Positions 11,806 to 18,848 of a stretch of DNA of 57,500 nucleotides are shown piece by piece. Within the stretch, counting starts at the first letter, position 1. Each line of letters begins with the position of its first letter. Both the position numbers and the translations under genes were made by a program. Below the pieces are notes generated by a model, which saw nothing but the letters and a program-made list of their open reading frames with translations, searched no databases and was not told the DNA's origin. The stretch is from Methanobacteriota archaeon (GTDB lineage Archaea > Methanobacteriota > Methanobacteria > Methanobacteriales > Methanobacteriaceae), in contig JAKQFA010000028.1 of NCBI GenBank assembly GCA_029556335.1, positions 1 to 57,500 on the forward strand. The letters are read 5' to 3'.

Positions 11806-12174
11806 TTAGTGTCCTTCGCTACAAGCGGCACTGTCATCAGCTAAACTTAACACGCCATCCTGTAACTGTTTAAGTGCAGTTTCAACTGTGCCTGATGCCC
11901 CAACATATACAAGAATCCCTTTTTCTCCCAGCATCTGGATAGCTTTGGAGCCCAGATTTCCACATACTAATACTTGGGCTTTAGTGTTGCTCACAGCCTC
12001 AGCTGGAGTCATCGTTCCTCCAGCATGCCTTCCTAAACTTTTTACTACTTCTAGATCTTTAATTTCATCATTTTCTAGTTTGATCAATGCGAAGTATGGT
12101 GTTTTACCGAAATGTTGAGATATGGATGATGAGATACCCAAATTTTCCATAACAGGGATGCATATACTGATCAT
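11806..12174 (-). CDS. NifX-family cluster-binding protein
   Basis: 122 residues from ATG 12174 (MISICIPVMENLGISSSISQHFGKTPYF). The frame is open back to 12276 but that part overlaps the zinc-ribbon gene in another frame; GAGGGTG at 12183-12189 is well placed for 12174 and lies across the stop of that gene. The domain is the NifX/NifB cofactor-binding fold with the SxxFGKxPYF motif and a LVCGNLGSKA loop, ending in a cysteine-containing tail (ACSEGH). It is closer by eye to the NifX half of the CDF fusion than to the second stand-alone NifX at 10427. Confidence 0.87.
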   Translation of the reverse strand: MISICIPVMENLGISSSISQHFGKTPYFALIKLENDEIKDLEVVKSLGRHAGGTMTPAEAVSNTKAQVLVCGNLGSKAIQMLGEKGILVYVGASGTVETALKQLQDGVLSLADDSAACSEGH

Positions 12175-12187
12175 GATTACCACACCC

Positions 12188-12490
12188 TCAGTCTGTACCA
12201 CATAGAGGTGCTCCACACTTTGGACACGCTGAATTCCGACAGGGGACTCCAGGGACTTTTTCAGTTTCATATCCACACTGGGTACACTTGCATTTAGTGG
12301 GTGGTCCGGCCCCTATCCCCTGACCACCATAACCTCTTCTTCTACCCATCCCTATAGGTCCTACTGGTCTTTGTGGGTTGTTTTCAGCACTTATAGTGTA
12401 AATATCTTCAGATCCACAGTCCGGGCATTTTTCATAGGTTTTTTTAGGGCTGTACCATTCAAATTCACATTTATTGCATTTATATCTCAT
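12188..12490 (-). CDS. Zinc-ribbon protein matching the C-terminal module of the adjacent regulator
   Basis: 100 residues with two metal-binding parts: an N-terminal ribbon (C5-x2-C8 and CPDCGSED) and a C-terminal part with CKCTQCGYE followed by VPCRNSACPKCGAPLCG. The same two-part module, with the shared linker GGxGxGAGPP and the same cysteine spacing, forms the C-terminal half of the DUF134 regulator encoded divergently at 12638. This protein is therefore a free copy of the regulator's sensor-like module without the DNA-binding part. AGGTGAT lies a few bases before ATG 12490. First gene of the minus-strand cluster; its function is unknown, with metal sensing or carriage the simplest inference. 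Confidence 0.82.
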   Translation of the reverse strand: MRYKCNKCEFEWYSPKKTYEKCPDCGSEDIYTISAENNPQRPVGPIGMGRRRGYGGQGIGAGPPTKCKCTQCGYETEKVPGVPCRNSACPKCGAPLCGTD

Positions 12491-12545
12491 TTTATCACCT
12501 ATTTATGATCCACTCCATTAATTCTGTTATTTGGATTCCGATCAA

Positions 12546-12565
12546 TTATGAATATATATTCATAA
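12546..12565. promoter_or_regulatory. Palindromic operator 1 in the NifX cluster promoter
   Basis: A perfect 20-bp palindrome with core GAATATATATTC (12550-12561). On the minus strand it lies just downstream of a TATA box (CTATATATAATAG, 12566-12579), where the transcript of the zinc-ribbon/NifX operon should begin. The core recurs at 12622-12633. Confidence 0.7.
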
Positions 12566-12606
12566 CTATTATATATAGTGTTTGAATTTTTTCCACCTGC
12601 CGAATG

Positions 12607-12633
12607 TTTATAAAGATTTTTGAATATATATTC
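12607..12633. promoter_or_regulatory. Regulator promoter with palindromic operator 2
   Basis: TATA box TTTATAAAG at 12607-12615, followed by a perfect copy of the GAATATATATTC core at 12622-12633, then ATG 12638. The operator sits between the TATA box and the expected transcript start, the same arrangement as operator 1 on the other strand. The two palindrome centres are 72 bp apart, close to seven helical turns. Repression by the DUF134 protein itself is inferred. Confidence 0.68.
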
Positions 12634-12637
12634 GCTT

Positions 12638-13228
12638 ATGTCGAGACCTAGAAGGTTAAGGAGGATATTGGAAGAACCACAAATCCGATGTTTCAAACCA
12701 GAAGGTTCCAACATGGAGTCTTCAGAATCTGTGAAAATAACAATAGACGAGTTTGAAGCAATAAGACTCCGGGACTACCACAATATCCATCAGAAAAGAT
12801 CTGCAGAGGTAATGGGAATTTCTCAACCCACCTTTCACCGAATATTAAGCTCTGCTCGTAAAAAGATCTCTAAAGCTTTAATTGAGGGAACCCCCATCAC
12901 TATCATCGGAGATGATTTCATAACAGACAAAGAAAAGTACATGTGCATTGACTGTGGATTTAAATGGTTAAATCCAAGTAAAAGCCATCATTATTGTCCC
13001 GACTGCCAATCTGATGATATAGAGCTTATTAAAAAAGATATCCACCCTGAAAAGGCTGATCCAACCTTGATTCTAAGAAAATCCTATGGTGGCAAGGGAA
13101 TGGGAGCCGGGCCCCCCCTAGTTTGTAAATGTCCAAACTGTGGATTTGAATCTGACAAAAAACGTGGCGTGCCCTGTAAAAATACGACATGTCCCCAATG
13201 TGAAACCCCCCTGTGTGGGATAAATTAG
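12638..13228 (+). CDS. DUF134 helix-turn-helix regulator with zinc-ribbon sensor module
   Basis: 196 residues from ATG 12638 (MSRPRRLRRILEEPQIRCFKP), the usual start of the UPF0251/DUF134 family; the TTG at 12620 is discarded because it precedes the expected transcript start. Residues 1-100 hold the DUF134 sigma-like helix-turn-helix (ITIDEFEAIRLRDY, then AEVMGISQPTFHRILSSARKKI). Residues 105-196 carry a zinc ribbon (CIDCGFKW, CPDCQSDD) and a CKCPNCGFE...CKNTTCPQCETPLCG module, more than the plain family member has. Probably binds the two nearby palindromes and controls both itself and the divergent NifX/ParA/Mrp operon in response to a metal or redox signal; this is inference from layout. 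Confidence 0.85.
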   Translation: MSRPRRLRRILEEPQIRCFKPEGSNMESSESVKITIDEFEAIRLRDYHNIHQKRSAEVMGISQPTFHRILSSARKKISKALIEGTPITIIGDDFITDKEKYMCIDCGFKWLNPSKSHHYCPDCQSDDIELIKKDIHPEKADPTLILRKSYGGKGMGAGPPLVCKCPNCGFESDKKRGVPCKNTTCPQCETPLCGIN

Positions 13229-13329
13229 CTTAAAGCTTTTATCTTCCAACATGAGGTTTGTATTCAAGATTCTTTATGGAAATTTTTTTAGACATTCAAG
13301 CCTAATTGAGTTGTTAAAAGAGTGAAAAA

Positions 13330-13410
13330 ATGTATAAAATAATGTTAACCATGCTAACTCTGTGTCTAATAATTGCAGTGACAATTTTAAATCCAGTCAA
13401 GAGCAAGTAA
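13330..13410 (+). CDS. Possible 26-residue hydrophobic peptide
   Basis: A short frame in the 215-base gap after the DUF134 gene: MYKIMLTMLTLCLIIAVTIL followed by NPVKSK. It would be a single membrane span with a charged C-terminus. A weak GAGTGA precedes the ATG by five bases. Nothing else supports it, and it could equally be the relic of a signal peptide or chance. The rest of 13229-13443 holds no other signal that I can see. Confidence 0.22.
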   Translation: MYKIMLTMLTLCLIIAVTILNPVKSK

Positions 13411-13443
13411 AGTCCAGAGATCTTATCCATAAAAATCTACAGA

Positions 13444-14517
13444 TCAAATAGGCTTAAGAAGGAGTGAAGTCACCTCACAACGGGATCCCCACCGCATAGG
13501 AGGCCCCCATGTCCCAGTTCCAGGGGAAACATGTAAACAGGATCCAGAATTTTTATATAAACCTCCTAAATAAGGAAACCTCAACTTCACCAGGAAGTTG
13601 AATGGAAAAAACTGGCCATTATGAGTGTGTCCAGAAAGTTGTAAATCAACCCCCGCCTTTCTGGCCTCATCAAAACCATCGGGCAGATGATAAAGGAGTA
13701 TAGTGGGTTTATTTTTGTCGATTTTCAGAAAATCCAGTGTTTTTTTAAGATATCCTTTTTGGTAAGAGTAATCCACCCCCACCACCTGTAATTCACCGAA
13801 TTGGTACACCTGATTACGCAATAACCGGATTCTAGTGTGGGATATGGCGTTACAAATCTCATTTAGGCCCTGAAAGTAATCATGATTTCCGGGAGTGAAA
13901 AATACTGGGGAACGAAATCTGTTAAGTTCTTTGATAATCTTTTCATCTATCTGGGAACTGCCATCGAATAGGTCGCCGGTTATGAACACCACGTCAGGAT
14001 TCAGTCTGTTAGACTGTTCAACCACATTCCTCAGGAAAGAATGGTTTCTAATGGGACCTATATGAACATCACTCAACTGAACTGCCTTTATTTCACGGGT
14101 TAAACCTGGTATAGTCAGGCACAATTTTTTGATTTTTAATTGTAAAGCATTGTAGATGGAATATCCGCTGACAAGAAGCGTTACACTAATTATCAATCCA
14201 CCAGCCATCATGGGGGGCACATGAAAAAATTGCCCCAGTATCTGATGTATTATAACCCCCCACAGTAGAAAGAAGGAAACCCCCACCCATGATGCAGCCA
14301 GAGCATAAAATATGCCACTGACCCAGTCCGACAAAATGCGCTCCAGTACTGCGGCCACAGGATAAAACAGTGCTGATAACACGATCAGAAGATAAAAATT
14401 CCCATTTATTGGTAAATCAAATAGCTTGCTTAGGCTCTGGAAGAGGTAGAAATTCACAACGAGATTTCCCAGGAAAAATATTGCCACAAAACCCGCTACT
14501 TGTAAAATCCTTTTCAT
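13444..14517 (-). CDS. Membrane-anchored metallophosphoesterase
   Basis: 357 residues. The N-terminal 130 residues form about four membrane spans; the rest is a calcineurin-like phosphoesterase domain with all expected metal-binding motifs in order: DVHIG, GDLFDG, GNHD, and GHTHNGQ. This arrangement is that of YkuE/YaeI-type membrane phosphoesterases, some of which act on lipid pyrophosphates such as UDP-diacylglucosamine; the archaeal substrate is unknown. The catalytic domain is probably cytoplasmic-facing or exterior depending on the number of spans, which I cannot settle. The gene ends 31 bases beyond the small peptide frame and lies downstream of mmp7 on the same strand, 71 bases away. 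Confidence 0.87.
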   Translation of the reverse strand: MKRILQVAGFVAIFFLGNLVVNFYLFQSLSKLFDLPINGNFYLLIVLSALFYPVAAVLERILSDWVSGIFYALAASWVGVSFFLLWGVIIHQILGQFFHVPPMMAGGLIISVTLLVSGYSIYNALQLKIKKLCLTIPGLTREIKAVQLSDVHIGPIRNHSFLRNVVEQSNRLNPDVVFITGDLFDGSSQIDEKIIKELNRFRSPVFFTPGNHDYFQGLNEICNAISHTRIRLLRNQVYQFGELQVVGVDYSYQKGYLKKTLDFLKIDKNKPTILLYHLPDGFDEARKAGVDLQLSGHTHNGQFFPFNFLVKLRFPYLGGLYKNSGSCLHVSPGTGTWGPPMRWGSRCEVTSLLLKPI

Positions 14518-14588
14518 GATATTTTTAAGGGTTTTAGATGATATTTTTGCAATTAAATTCCTGATAGGAGTATGTTGTTATTGGCCTG

Positions 14589-15542
14589 TCACTTGGCCGT
14601 GGCTTTCTGGGATATTTCCTGTTCCAAAGGTTCCACCAAGGATGTTTCAGATAGAAGCTTGACCAATATGTAGTTATACATAAAAGAACGTTTTATATCT
14701 GCTATATCTCCTAAACGATAATCTTGAACCATCAAGTTTTCAATTTCCTCGTGGTACTGGTCGTAATCCAGCTTAACCCGCACCCCATCCAGTTGACTAA
14801 CCACGGGCGCCGGAGAGTAAACCTTCTTAATGGCTGGAACCTGGTTTTCTATCTCCGTTTTAACCAGTATAGACGGGACGATAGGTGGATCATCACTCAT
14901 ATCAATTCTACGATTATCGATTATTTTTTCCACCACCTCCGCCAGTTTTTTAAGGGCACGTATATTTTCTCCCCTTTTCAAACGTCGAGGTATCCTTCCC
15001 AAGCCACTCACATAGGCATCTGCACCAGGAATACCTTCCACATCAATTTCTGGGGCTCCAGTCACTACTATCGGTATCTCCAGATCCTCAAATAAATGAG
15101 TTTTTTTGAGTATACATTCCCGGAAACTTCCCAGGGCGAATACCGCCAAGTCATGTTCCTCTATGAGCCTTTTTTCCTCTTCTGATATATGGGATATGCC
15201 CTTGCCAGCTCCTCTTCGCAGGCCGATCATATTATCCTTGGCTCCAAATCGCCGTAAATATTCGGAAATATCACAGGCTGAATGCGGGAGGTGGTGCCTG
15301 GCTAGGGTAGGTGATACTATGGCCAGTTCGGTGCCGGCCATAGGAGCCAGCCTTACTTTCCCCAACAACTCTTTTGCCTTTTCCTGGACTTTTTCCAAAT
15401 CTTCCATAGGAATTGCCAGGGTTAAGACCAGATCCATTTGACTGACGGTTTCCTGCAGTACAAAACCACCAAGATCTTCAATGAGTTCATTCATCTCTTC
15501 GTGCTTGTGTACTCCGCCTGTGTAAGTTAAAGTCTCGTACAT
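14589..15542 (-). CDS. mmp7: Methanogenesis marker protein 7 (MCR activation complex)
   Basis: 317 residues. Matches the marker 7 family: N-terminal MYETLTYTGGVHKHEEMNELIEDLGG, a central APMAGTELAIVSPTLARHHLPHSACDISEYLRR-type region, and a GADAYVSGLGRIPRR segment. Mmp7 is a subunit of the McrC-containing complex that activates MCR by ATP-driven reduction; that complex carries nitrogenase-type complex iron-sulfur clusters according to recent structural work (established knowledge). Visible cysteines are few (in HSACDIS and FRECILKK), consistent with ligands in a shared cluster. Its start overlaps the mmp17 stop by 16 bases, so the two are co-expressed. Confidence 0.9.
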   Translation of the reverse strand: MYETLTYTGGVHKHEEMNELIEDLGGFVLQETVSQMDLVLTLAIPMEDLEKVQEKAKELLGKVRLAPMAGTELAIVSPTLARHHLPHSACDISEYLRRFGAKDNMIGLRRGAGKGISHISEEEKRLIEEHDLAVFALGSFRECILKKTHLFEDLEIPIVVTGAPEIDVEGIPGADAYVSGLGRIPRRLKRGENIRALKKLAEVVEKIIDNRRIDMSDDPPIVPSILVKTEIENQVPAIKKVYSPAPVVSQLDGVRVKLDYDQYHEEIENLMVQDYRLGDIADIKRSFMYNYILVKLLSETSLVEPLEQEISQKATAK

Positions 15543-16048
15543 AATCTTTCCTCCAGGATATTGTACCTGAGATGAGTTCTTTTCAGAGGATCAACAGGCG
15601 CATTCTTATGGGAAGGAATTTCAATCGCCCTCTCCCCTGCAACTTCAATTTCATCAGATATTTTTTTACGAAAATAATCAGGATACACCAGAAAATCAGC
15701 CTCATCCTCCACCAGGCTGAAGCCCATGTCAACCACGATATCTTTAAGGAAATTTGAGTAAACCTTAACTTTTATTTTTTTCCTTTCCTCATCCTTAGGT
15801 GGAACGTAATGGTCCAAGTTTAATTTATGATTATGTGTACCCACTTCATCAGCCAGGGCCCGAATACTGTCTATAATCTGAGAGAAAGTATTTAATTTGA
15901 CTCTGAAGGATGGTTTGGTGGTTTTAGTTTCCCATAATACCACAGCCAGATCAGCATCAGTGGAATCAGGATCAGTGGAGACTATAAAATCAGAAACTCC
16001 AGCCAGAATTACGATCTCCTGGCACATGGGTGTGGTGACAACTTTCAT
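15527..16048 (-). CDS. mmp17: Methanogenesis marker protein 17 (MCR activation complex)
   Basis: 173 residues, near the family length. The N-terminal MKVVTTPMCQEIVILAGVSDFIVSTDPDSTDADLAVVLWET is typical of marker 17, which joins McrC, Mmp7 and Mmp3 in the MCR activation complex. It is the first gene of the mmp17-mmp7 pair. The promoter is visible on the minus strand as CTATATAATATATAAG at 16071-16086, about 30 bases before ATG 16048, implying a very short or absent leader. No good ribosome site is seen, which agrees with that. Confidence 0.88.
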   Translation of the reverse strand: MKVVTTPMCQEIVILAGVSDFIVSTDPDSTDADLAVVLWETKTTKPSFRVKLNTFSQIIDSIRALADEVGTHNHKLNLDHYVPPKDEERKKIKVKVYSNFLKDIVVDMGFSLVEDEADFLVYPDYFRKKISDEIEVAGERAIEIPSHKNAPVDPLKRTHLRYNILEERLCTRL

Positions 16049-16279
16049 GATAGATCAACTGGCAGCACTCTTATATATTATATAGTGTGTTAATGGGATT
16101 ATAACGGTAACTAATGAATAATATCTATGTTTGAATTCATGAGAAAACAAGCCTTTTATGACCTATAAACAAGGAATAATGGCATTTAGACACCTTTACA
16201 ACAATATTTATATACAATAATAGAAAGATCAGTGCTTATCTATGACCAGATAATCTTGGTCTTCAGGATGTGATTTGAA

Positions 16280-16489
16280 TTGTACGATGAAGATGAAACT
16301 CAACAAACCGCGCCCATAGCCGAGGGCGAAGAATATGAAGTTAAAATTGAAGATTTAGGTAAGGAAGGCGATGGAATAACTCGTGTTCAAGGTTTTGTGG
16401 TCTTCGTACCAGATACCAAAATCGGTGACGAAATAAAAATCCGAATCACTTCAGTTAGAAGACGATTTGCTTTTGCTGAGAAAATATAA
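16280..16489 (+). CDS. TRAM-domain RNA-binding protein
   Basis: 69 residues made almost wholly of a TRAM domain (EGEEYEVKIEDLGKEGDGITRVQGFVVFVPDTKIGDEIKIRITSV). Small stand-alone TRAM proteins are abundant in methanogens and act as RNA chaperones, in some species with cold-shock behaviour. The start is TTG 16280: the frame is closed by TGA at 16271 and no ATG lies between, and GGATGTGAT precedes it. A TATA box, TTTATATAC, at 16208-16216 predicts a leader of about 40 bases. Confidence 0.88.
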   Translation: MYDEDETQQTAPIAEGEEYEVKIEDLGKEGDGITRVQGFVVFVPDTKIGDEIKIRITSVRRRFAFAEKI

Positions 16490-16539
16490 ACATTGAACCT
16501 ATTTTTTTACCTATAATACTTTCTATTTTTGGTGTTTCC

Positions 16540-17211
16540 ATGGATGTTTCCCTAACCTTGGAGAATTCTTATTCTGAAGATGTTTGTATAATGGTGGATG
16601 TGCTTCGGGCCAGTACCACCATCACGGTAGCTCTGGAAAAATTTTCAGAAGTCATACCAGTTACCGAATTAGAGGAGGCCCTGAACTTGGCCTCCCAAAA
16701 AGAGGTTGTGGTGGCAGGAGAAAGGGGGGGAGCAACTGTGAAAGGGTTTGACACAGGGAATTCACCAGTAGAAATCCAGAGATTCTGTGGGGAAACTTTG
16801 ATCCTGACCACCAGCAATGGAACCCGCATACTGGGAAGTATGAAGGGCACTCCCCTGATAGGATCATTTATTAACGCCGAATCTGTGGCACTGAAGGCTC
16901 TGGAATTAGCACAGGACCATATCGAAGTAGTTATGGCTGGTGTGAATGGTAGATTCGCTATCGAAGACTTTCTAGGTGCGGGGATAATAATTTCTCACCT
17001 GCAACGAAGCTGCACATTGGATGAAATGGCACTGGCTTCGGTATTAGCCTGTCAGGATATTGGAAAAGTAGAAAAATCAATATACAAATCCTTATCTGCA
17101 GCTAATCTCTGCGAGTTGGGTTTTAAAAAGGATGTTGAATTCTGTCTGCAACAGGACATTTCAGAGTTAGTTCCGGTTTACCAGGACGGGATCATCAGAT
17201 CCCAGATGTGA
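16540..17211 (+). CDS. comB: 2-phosphosulfolactate phosphatase
   Basis: Second enzyme of coenzyme M synthesis from phosphoenolpyruvate and sulfite: removes phosphate from (2R)-2-phospho-3-sulfolactate, a Mg-dependent step. 223 residues with the family signature VDVLRASTTITVAL near residue 18, GERGGATVKGFDTGNSPVE, and TTSNGTRIL. comC, comD and comE, which carry the later steps, lie at 50754-52910; comA is not in the window. Starts 50 bases after the TRAM gene and overlaps or abuts the TraB-family gene downstream. Confidence 0.95.
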   Translation: MDVSLTLENSYSEDVCIMVDVLRASTTITVALEKFSEVIPVTELEEALNLASQKEVVVAGERGGATVKGFDTGNSPVEIQRFCGETLILTTSNGTRILGSMKGTPLIGSFINAESVALKALELAQDHIEVVMAGVNGRFAIEDFLGAGIIISHLQRSCTLDEMALASVLACQDIGKVEKSIYKSLSAANLCELGFKKDVEFCLQQDISELVPVYQDGIIRSQM

Positions 17212-17216
17212 AAAAA

Positions 17217-18377
17217 ATGCCGCCAGAAAAACTTAAAATCATTGGAACCGCCCATGTATCCCAGCTCAGCGTAGAGGAAGTTAAAACAGCTATACTGGAG
17301 GATGAACCAGATGTAGTGGCGGTGGAGCTTGATCCCAATCGTTACTATAACCTGATGAACCAAAAAGAAGGGGTTGCTGAAGAAAGTAAGAAATTTAAAA
17401 TGGGTGAAATTATTAAAGGAAATAATTTAACCCTATTTTTGGTGAGTGCCTTCTTATCCTATTTTCAGAAAAAGATCGGGGATGATCTTGGTGTGAAGCC
17501 AGGAGCAGAGATGATGGCGGCCATAGAATCTGCTGAACAGGTAGGTGCCAAGATAGCCCTCATTGATCGGGATATTCAAATAACCCTGCAAAGGGCTCTG
17601 AATCAGATGAGTCTGTGGGAGAAGTTAAAATTTTTCTACGGAATTATGGGTTCATTTTTCGGTTCTGATGACGAATTGGAAGACTTAGAAAGTATAAAAG
17701 AGGGAGATGTTCTGGCGGAGGTTATGGAATACTTTCAGGAAATGTCCCCCAGGGCATATGAGGTTCTGGTTAAGGAGAGAGATGCTTACATGGCCCATAT
17801 GCTCCTTAACCAAGAGGGTGATGTGGTGGCGGTGGTGGGGGCTGGCCACCGGAAAGGAATCCAGCACTACTTGGAACATCCACAGGAAATAGCTCCCCTG
17901 CACCAACTGATGCAGGTCCAAAAAACTGGATTTTCATGGAGTAAACTGGTAATATTCCTAATACCCGTGGCTATCATCATAATATTTTTACTGGCATTTC
18001 TAAAAGGTATCAATATCCAGATGAATCTTTTTCAATTTGTTCTCCTTACAGGGGGATTTTCCTTTGTTGGTTCACTTCTGGCCGGATCTCGACTCTTATC
18101 AGCAGCGGTAGCCTTTTTGGTGGCCCCTATCACCTCCATTCATCCCCTTTTGGCAGCGGGATGGTTTGCTGGAATAGTTGAGGCCAAGTTAAGACGGGTT
18201 TCAATGGATGATCTCAGTGATTTGGGCAAATGTGAGGGCTTTAAAGAACTTTGGGGTAACCGCTTATTCCGGGTGCTCCTGGTAGTGGTGGGAGCCAACA
18301 TCGGCTGCACGATTGGGACCCTGTTATCCATACCAAACGCTATATGGCCCCTTTTTAGTCAGTTAATTGGTTGGTAG
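17217..18377 (+). CDS. TraB-family membrane protein
   Basis: 386 residues from ATG 17217; GTG 17208, which overlaps the comB stop, is an equally possible start. Residues 1-230 form a TraB/GumN-like domain with GTAHVS near the N-terminus, VAVELDPNRYYNLM, and a closing GAGHRKGIQHYL motif; the conserved His and Glu resemble those of the Tiki/TraB putative metalloprotease fold. The C-terminal 150 residues contain about four membrane spans. In bacteria TraB shuts down peptide pheromone; archaeal members have no known role. Co-transcribed with comB by position, without an obvious functional link. Confidence 0.85.
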   Translation: MPPEKLKIIGTAHVSQLSVEEVKTAILEDEPDVVAVELDPNRYYNLMNQKEGVAEESKKFKMGEIIKGNNLTLFLVSAFLSYFQKKIGDDLGVKPGAEMMAAIESAEQVGAKIALIDRDIQITLQRALNQMSLWEKLKFFYGIMGSFFGSDDELEDLESIKEGDVLAEVMEYFQEMSPRAYEVLVKERDAYMAHMLLNQEGDVVAVVGAGHRKGIQHYLEHPQEIAPLHQLMQVQKTGFSWSKLVIFLIPVAIIIIFLLAFLKGINIQMNLFQFVLLTGGFSFVGSLLAGSRLLSAAVAFLVAPITSIHPLLAAGWFAGIVEAKLRRVSMDDLSDLGKCEGFKELWGNRLFRVLLVVVGANIGCTIGTLLSIPNAIWPLFSQLIGW

Positions 18378-18496
18378 GATCTTCAACCCCCATTTATGGT
18401 AACAATTTATTTATAGTGATGTGAACCTATTCAATCATCGTTCTTAAAGTGATCCATGCTTTCAAAACCTAATATCAACAAGTTTGGGCTGATATC

Positions 18497-18712
18497 ATGT
18501 ACATTATCTTCAGATGTAACTGTGGACGGGTTAATTACTCTAAAAAAGGTTTTAAGACTAAAAAATGTGTTTGCGGTAAAAATCTGAAAGTAAAGAATAT
18601 GCGTATCATAAAAAAAGTCCAGACACACCAGGAAGCATCAGAAATCGTGCAACAGTTACAAGAAGAGATTCATGGCGGGGCAATTTTTACCACCGCCGAT
18701 AAAATTCGGTGA
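18497..18712 (+). CDS. DUF1922 zinc-ribbon protein
   Basis: 71 residues. N-terminal zinc ribbon with FRCNCGRVNYS and KKCVCGKNLKV (two CxC pairs), then a helical segment QEASEIVQQLQEE. This is the DUF1922 family, whose Methanothermobacter member (MTH1184) has a known rubredoxin-like structure and no assigned function. Its position after comB and the TraB-like gene matches the order in Methanothermobacter as I recall it. The stop codon lies inside a 15-bp tandem repeat at 18708-18737. Confidence 0.85.
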   Translation: MYIIFRCNCGRVNYSKKGFKTKKCVCGKNLKVKNMRIIKKVQTHQEASEIVQQLQEEIHGGAIFTTADKIR

Positions 18713-18737
18713 ACATAATAAAGGTGAACATAATAAA
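18708..18737. repeat. Perfect 15-bp tandem duplication across a stop codon
   Basis: The unit GGTGAACATAATAAA occurs twice in direct succession (18708-18722, 18723-18737). The first copy contains the TGA stop of the DUF1922 gene (18710-18712). A recent slippage or duplication event is the simple explanation; each copy repeats a GGTGAA that looks like a ribosome site with no ATG after it. Confidence 0.8.
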
Positions 18738-18848
18738 TCTATTATCATCTATAGTAGTCAAGGTTATACGGATTTGTCGAGCTTTAACTTATCCAATAAG
18801 AGTTAGGCTTTTTGATTCTGTCTCCGGCATTCCCTAATTAGAAAAAAC

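Noticed and set aside
7238..12174. Nitrogen-fixation cluster
   Set aside because: Only NifX-fold proteins are present; there are no nifH, nifD, nifK, nifE, nifN or nifB genes.
12499..12714. 71-codon minus-strand frame across the divergent promoter
   Set aside because: It would cover both operators and TATA boxes and part of the DUF134 gene; no protein features.
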